Assembly: GCA_013694495.1 (NCBI GenBank)
Contig: JACDCH010000246.1
Location: 1-18,081, forward strand
DNA length: 18,081 nucleotides
Direction: 5' to 3'
Source of the DNA: Acidimicrobiia bacterium
GTDB taxonomy: Bacteria > Actinomycetota > Acidimicrobiia > Acidimicrobiales > JACDCH01
Part shown: positions 15,195 through 18,081 of the stretch, in pieces
Layout: each line of letters opens with the position of its first letter
Numbering within the stretch: position 1 is the first letter of the stretch
Program-made: the position numbers and the translations under genes
The notes under the pieces: model-generated
What the model was told of the DNA's origin: nothing
What the model saw: only the letters and a program-made list of their open reading frames with translations
Database searches by the model: none

Positions 15195-15971
15195 ATGGCG
15201 AGGGCGAAGCCCCAGGGCGAGCAACGCGAGCAACGATGGACGGCGAGTCAGGTCGTTGCCCACAACCTCACCAAGGCCCGCGAGCTGCGCCAGCTGACCC
15301 AGGCCGAGGTGGCCGAGCGCCTGAGCCGCTTCACCGGGTCGAGCTGGAGCCAGATCACCGTGGCCCAAGCTGAGGGCTCCGTGGGCGGTCAACGGGTCCG
15401 GCAGTTCACCGCCAACGAGTTGGTGGCCCTGGCCCGGACCTTCGACCTACCGGTCCTGTTCTTCTTCCTGCCCCCCGATGACGGCGTGGGCCAGCTCGTG
15501 ACCGACGATGCCCCCTACGGCCTGCCCTGGGAGTACTTGATGGTGCTGCTGCTCGGAAGCCGAGAGGGCTTCGGGGTGCTCGCCGAACGTGCCGCCAACT
15601 GGGAAGCGGTCCTCGCGAAGGGCATCGACATCCCCCGGATCGACGTCCTCGCCGACGCCGAGGCGATCAGCCGAGACATCGCCGGCTCCCTCCAACATCG
15701 GACGCCTCTGCTCCCCGAGGACGTGCTCGCCGCCGCCTTCCATGGCCTCGCCGCCCGGCGGATGCGAGGAGCCCAACGTCCCGGCGACGATCTGACAGCG
15801 TTCATCTCGAACCTTCGTGGCCTCGCCGACGCGCTGGCCGCCTTCAACAACTACCGGCCCGGAGCGTTCGTGGCCGACGACGTCGTCGCCGATGTCGCCG
15901 AGCAGCGCAAGAGCCGGGAACAACGCCGCCGGACCGCCAGTCGGCCGGCCGAGGAGGATGACGATGAGTAG
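15195..15971 (+). CDS. XRE-family HTH transcriptional regulator
   Basis: This 258-residue protein starts at ATG 15195 with CGGAG just upstream. The HTH lies at about residues 20-80: VVAHNLTKARELRQLTQAEV, AERLSRFTGSSWSQITVAQAE, then RQFTANELVALARTFDLPVL, with a longer third-helix loop than the canonical XRE domain. The FFFLPPDD segment closes the domain. The C-terminal 150 residues are helical and end in a basic then acidic tail. Regulators of this build sit next to integrases in actinobacterial elements and keep excision and transfer genes off. Its end overlaps the 33-codon ORF that couples to the integrase, so regulator and integrase are co-transcribed. Confidence 0.82.
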   Translation: MARAKPQGEQREQRWTASQVVAHNLTKARELRQLTQAEVAERLSRFTGSSWSQITVAQAEGSVGGQRVRQFTANELVALARTFDLPVLFFFLPPDDGVGQLVTDDAPYGLPWEYLMVLLLGSREGFGVLAERAANWEAVLAKGIDIPRIDVLADAEAISRDIAGSLQHRTPLLPEDVLAAAFHGLAARRMRGAQRPGDDLTAFISNLRGLADALAAFNNYRPGAFVADDVVADVAEQRKSREQRRRTASRPAEEDDDE

Positions 15972-16065
15972 ACGAGCGAACGAAGCGGCGCGAGCCGGCA
16001 CCACGGACGAGGCGACACCGGCCGACAGGACGGGCGTCACACGAGCGTGGAAGGCGATCGACTGA
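15964..16065 (+). CDS. 33-aa small ORF linking regulator and integrase
   Basis: The ORF starts at ATG 15964 (or ATG 15958, two codons earlier) inside the last codons of the XRE gene, with GGAGG (15953-15957) six bases before. It reads MSRRANEAARAGTTDEATPA and ends RAWKAID; its TGA at 16063-16065 shares a base with the integrase ATG (TGATG). The overlap at both ends and the strong ribosome-binding site suggest translational coupling of the integrase to the regulator. The peptide itself has no recognisable domain and could be only a leader. Confidence 0.45.
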   Translation: MSRRANEAARAGTTDEATPADRTGVTRAWKAID

Positions 16066-17300
16066 TGGCCCACATCCGCAAGACCCCATCCGGCCGCTTC
16101 GAGGCCCGCTTCCGGGGCCCCGACGGCAAAGAACACGCCAAGCGCTTCGCCACCCGCCGCGACGCCCAGAGCTACCTCGACCGCCTCGGCGTCGACCGCC
16201 AGGCCGGCCGCTGGCGCGATCCGCGCGCCGGGCGGATGCTGCTCGTCGACTGGGTCGCCATCTGGCAGCCCACCACAGTCGACCTCCGTCCTTCGACCCG
16301 AGCGCGTGACGACACCTATCTGCGCAACCACGTCCTGCCGCGCTTCGGTGCGGTTCGCCTCGACGCCATCACGCCGCTCGACGTCCGCAGCTGGATCGGC
16401 GAGCTGACCGCCAAGGGCCTGGCAGCCGCGACCGTCCAGAAGGCGTACCAGATCCTCGCCAAGGTCCTCCGCTCTGCCGTCGACGCCGACCTGCTCGCCG
16501 AGACGCCGTGCCGGCGGATTCCGCTCCCCAAGGTCGAGACCGACGAGATGCAGTTCATCTCGCCCCAGGAGATCGACACCCTCAGCAACGCCATCGAGCC
16601 CCGCTACCGGGCGCTCGTCCTCTTCGACGCCTACTGCGGCCTCCGCCTCAGCGAGCTCGCCGGCCTCCGCCGCTCCGCCCTCGACATGGAGCGCGGCCGG
16701 GTCCGAGTGACCGAGAACGCCGTCGAGGTCAAGGGGACCATCGAGTGGGGCGTCCCCAAGACCCGCGCCGGTCGTCGCAATGTTCCCATGCCGAACGTAG
16801 TCGTCTCCGCCCTCGACCGACACCTCGACGAACACGTCGCTCCCGACGCGGGTGCGCTCGTGTTCGGCGGCGCCAACGGGGGAGTGCTCCGCGCCGGCTC
16901 TTGGCGCACGCGGTTCTGGAGCCCTGCCCTTCGGGCCGCCGGCCTCGACGGTCTTCGGGTCCACGACCTGCGCCACACCGCGGTTGCGCTCTGGATCGCC
17001 GCCGGAGCCAGCCCCAAGCAGATCGCCACCTGGGCCGGCCACACCAGCGTCTCGGTCGTCCTCGACCGCTACGGCCACCTCTACGAAGGCAGCGACGCAG
17101 ACGTGCTGGCCCGTCTCGATTCGTTCGCCTCCGTATCAGCCGATGATGCCCCGTCACGCTGGATCCCGCGGGTTTTCCGCGGGGCGCGGGACGAATCCGA
17201 GAGGCCAGCGAACGACTCTCAAGTCGCTGACCTGGGGAAACGGAGTGGGCGTGGAGGGACTCGAACCCCCGACATCTGCCTTGTAAGAGCAGCGCTCTGA
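16065..17300 (+). CDS. Tyrosine-type site-specific integrase
   Basis: This 411-residue tyrosine recombinase catalyses integration and excision of the element at tRNA-Val. Seen: AP2-like arm-binding N-terminus (IRKTPSGRFEARFRGPDGKE), a SAM-like core-binding domain (LRPSTRARDDTYLRNHVLPR), and the catalytic domain with Arg in YCGLRLSEL, Lys in VPKTRAGRRNVPM, HDLRHT box, GHTSVSVVLDRY with the His and the nucleophile Tyr. All catalytic residues are present. The frame runs through the 22-bp palindrome and the att core into the tRNA and stops at 17298-17300 (TPDICLVRAAL). A GTG at 16047 is an alternative start; the ATG overlaps the small ORF stop. Its 3' end abuts the right repeat, as expected for an element integrase. 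Confidence 0.93.
   Translation: MAHIRKTPSGRFEARFRGPDGKEHAKRFATRRDAQSYLDRLGVDRQAGRWRDPRAGRMLLVDWVAIWQPTTVDLRPSTRARDDTYLRNHVLPRFGAVRLDAITPLDVRSWIGELTAKGLAAATVQKAYQILAKVLRSAVDADLLAETPCRRIPLPKVETDEMQFISPQEIDTLSNAIEPRYRALVLFDAYCGLRLSELAGLRRSALDMERGRVRVTENAVEVKGTIEWGVPKTRAGRRNVPMPNVVVSALDRHLDEHVAPDAGALVFGGANGGVLRAGSWRTRFWSPALRAAGLDGLRVHDLRHTAVALWIAAGASPKQIATWAGHTSVSVVLDRYGHLYEGSDADVLARLDSFASVSADDAPSRWIPRVFRGARDESERPANDSQVADLGKRSGRGGTRTPDICLVRAAL
17164..17185. repeat. Palindromic repeat, right element arm
   Basis: This is the exact second copy of the 22-bp sequence at 5644-5665: CCCGCGG / CCGCGGG stem with a GTTTT loop. It lies 60 bases inside the right repeat, within the 3' coding part of the integrase gene. 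Confidence 0.6.
17246..17281. repeat. Right attachment site, 36-bp direct repeat
   Basis: Identical to 5501-5536. It forms the 3' half of the intact tRNA-Val gene and also the last codons but six of the integrase. The base after it (T at 17282) differs from the left copy (A at 5537), which sets the inner limit of the repeat. Confidence 0.88.
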
Positions 17301-17319
17301 CCAACTGAGCTACGCGCCC
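17246..17319 (-). tRNA. tRNA-Val (anticodon UAC)
   Basis: On the minus strand the 74-base gene folds into a full cloverleaf: acceptor GGGCGCG with CACGCCC, D stem GCTC/GAGC with AGTTGGTCA loop, anticodon stem CTGCT/GGCAG with loop CTTACAA (anticodon TAC at 17285-17283), and T arm GGGGG/CCCTC with TTCGAGT. The acceptor stem has one mismatch, C6 with A67. No CCA is encoded after A73. The 3' half is supplied by the integrated element, while the 5' half is chromosomal. A weak -10-like TAGGCT lies just upstream on the minus strand. Confidence 0.93.
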
Positions 17320-17415
17320 CGGGAGGCGCAGCCTAGGACCGGGGGGTCGTGAGGCCGGGAGGCGACGGGCGGGCCTGAGCGCGGGAAGCGGCCCGAAATG
17401 TGCCATTCTTCGCCC

Positions 17416-18081
17416 ATGGGGAGGGCGAGCCGGGGGGCGCTCGGGGCGGTGGTGGCCACCCTCGCGCTGTCGGCCTGCGGGGCCCGGACCGTGCCCGGCA
17501 CCGTGCCGTCGGCGTACGTCCCCGTCGCCGTCGCGATGCCGGCGCCGTCGCCCGTGCCGGCGTCGATCGCGGCGGACCTCGGGCCGCCCGTCGGCTACCC
17601 CGGCGTGTGGGCCGTCGTCATCGGGATCGACGACTACCCGGAGGGGACGCCCGACCTGCAGGGGGCCGTGGCCGACGCCGAGACGATGTTGCGGGCGCTC
17701 GACCTCGCCGGCGTGCCGCTCGACCACCGCTACGTGCTCGAAGGGTCGGCCGCCACCGGTGCGGCCATCGCCGACGCGCTGCGGTGGCTCGCCGCCATCG
17801 CCGGTCCCGACGCCACCGCGGTGCTGTCCTACGCCGGCCACACCGAGCACCTCGGCGGCTCGAGCCACGCCCTCGTCGCGGCCGACGGAGCGCGCATGTT
17901 CGACACCGAGGTGGCGGCGCTGCTCGCCCCGGTGCAGGCGAGCGCCACGTGGCTCGTGTTCGCGTCGTGCTTCGGCGGCGGGTTCTCCGAGGCCGTGGCG
18001 CCCGGGCGGGTGCTCACCGCCGCAGCCGGCCCCGACGACGTCGCCTACGAGAACACCAGGGTGAACGGCTCGTACCTCATC
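17416..18081 (+). CDS. Lipoprotein with caspase-like (C14) domain, partial
   Basis: The frame is open from ATG 17416 to the window end (222 residues, no stop). The N-terminus has a lipoprotein signal with lipobox LSAC and Cys21, so the protein is probably anchored outside the membrane, with an Ala/Pro/Val linker to about residue 60. The caspase-like fold then follows: WAVVIGIDDYP (65-75), LQGAVADAETMLRAL (81-95), the catalytic His142 in SYAGHTEHLGG and the catalytic Cys185 in VFASCFGGGF. Both members of the dyad are present. It is divergent from tRNA-Val. The substrate and the C-terminal domain are unknown. Confidence 0.85.
   Translation, partial: MGRASRGALGAVVATLALSACGARTVPGTVPSAYVPVAVAMPAPSPVPASIAADLGPPVGYPGVWAVVIGIDDYPEGTPDLQGAVADAETMLRALDLAGVPLDHRYVLEGSAATGAAIADALRWLAAIAGPDATAVLSYAGHTEHLGGSSHALVAADGARMFDTEVAALLAPVQASATWLVFASCFGGGFSEAVAPGRVLTAAAGPDDVAYENTRVNGSYLI

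Larger units (their letters stand above)
5501..17281. mobile_element. Putative integrative and mobilizable element in tRNA-Val
   Basis: The 11.7-kb segment is bounded by the 36-bp tRNA-derived direct repeat. It carries a tyrosine integrase abutting the right repeat, an excisionase-like HTH protein, an XRE regulator, a MobF relaxase/helicase and unrelated cargo. The left tRNA fragment keeps the encoded CCA whereas the right intact tRNA does not, showing which copy came with the element. No FtsK/VirD4-like coupling protein, mating-channel gene or replication initiator is present, so it fits a mobilizable rather than self-transmissible element. Confidence 0.85.

Noticed and set aside
15447..17078. 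543-codon minus-strand open frame over the regulator and integrase
   Set aside because: Antisense of the integrase catalytic domain; no motif, Gly/Val/Asp/Glu-rich.
1..18081. CRISPR array or long tandem repeats
   Set aside because: No regularly spaced repeats were seen; the only exact long repeats are the att pair and the arm palindromes.

Overview
The window is high-GC DNA with actinobacterial-type features: GTG and TTG starts, many ATGA/GTGA gene overlaps, a probable leaderless promoter, and actinobacterial-style element genes. The class Acidimicrobiia is my guess from overall style; no marker gene here proves it.

Left chromosomal part (1-5500). It opens with the tail of a transposase, followed by an alpha/beta hydrolase, a GC-rich hairpin array, a small multi-pass membrane protein, a signal-peptide gene cut short by a broken toxin-antitoxin remnant (DUF433/DUF5615 type), and a 635-aa secreted LVIVD-repeat protein carrying a PA domain. 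Opposing this gene are decayed minus-strand remains of an EcsC-like protein and a RelE/Gp49-like toxin.

Integrated element (about 5501-17281, 11.7 kb). A 36-bp direct repeat, identical to the 3' half of a tRNA-Val(UAC) gene, bounds a putative integrative and mobilizable element. The intact tRNA is at the right end next to the integrase; the displaced tRNA 3' end, which still encodes CCA, is at the left end. The core genes are a tyrosine integrase, a 33-aa coupling ORF, an XRE regulator, an excisionase-like HTH protein, a second HTH protein and a 1.1-kb-residue MobF relaxase/helicase. No coupling protein, type IV secretion gene or replication initiator is visible, so transfer would depend on a helper. 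The cargo is a putative toxin-antitoxin pair with a palindromic operator, and a divergent six-gene cluster controlled by a MerR-type regulator: SRPBCC-DoxX and DUF4166 proteins on one side; DUF2071, TIGR01777-type SDR and SRPBCC proteins on the other. All genes within each arm overlap by start/stop codons.

Right chromosomal part (17282-18081). The 5' half of the tRNA-Val gene is followed by a divergent lipoprotein with a caspase-like (C14) domain that runs off the window.

Several genes carry frameshifts, some in compensating pairs. Whether these are real decay or residual sequencing indels cannot be decided from the sequence alone.
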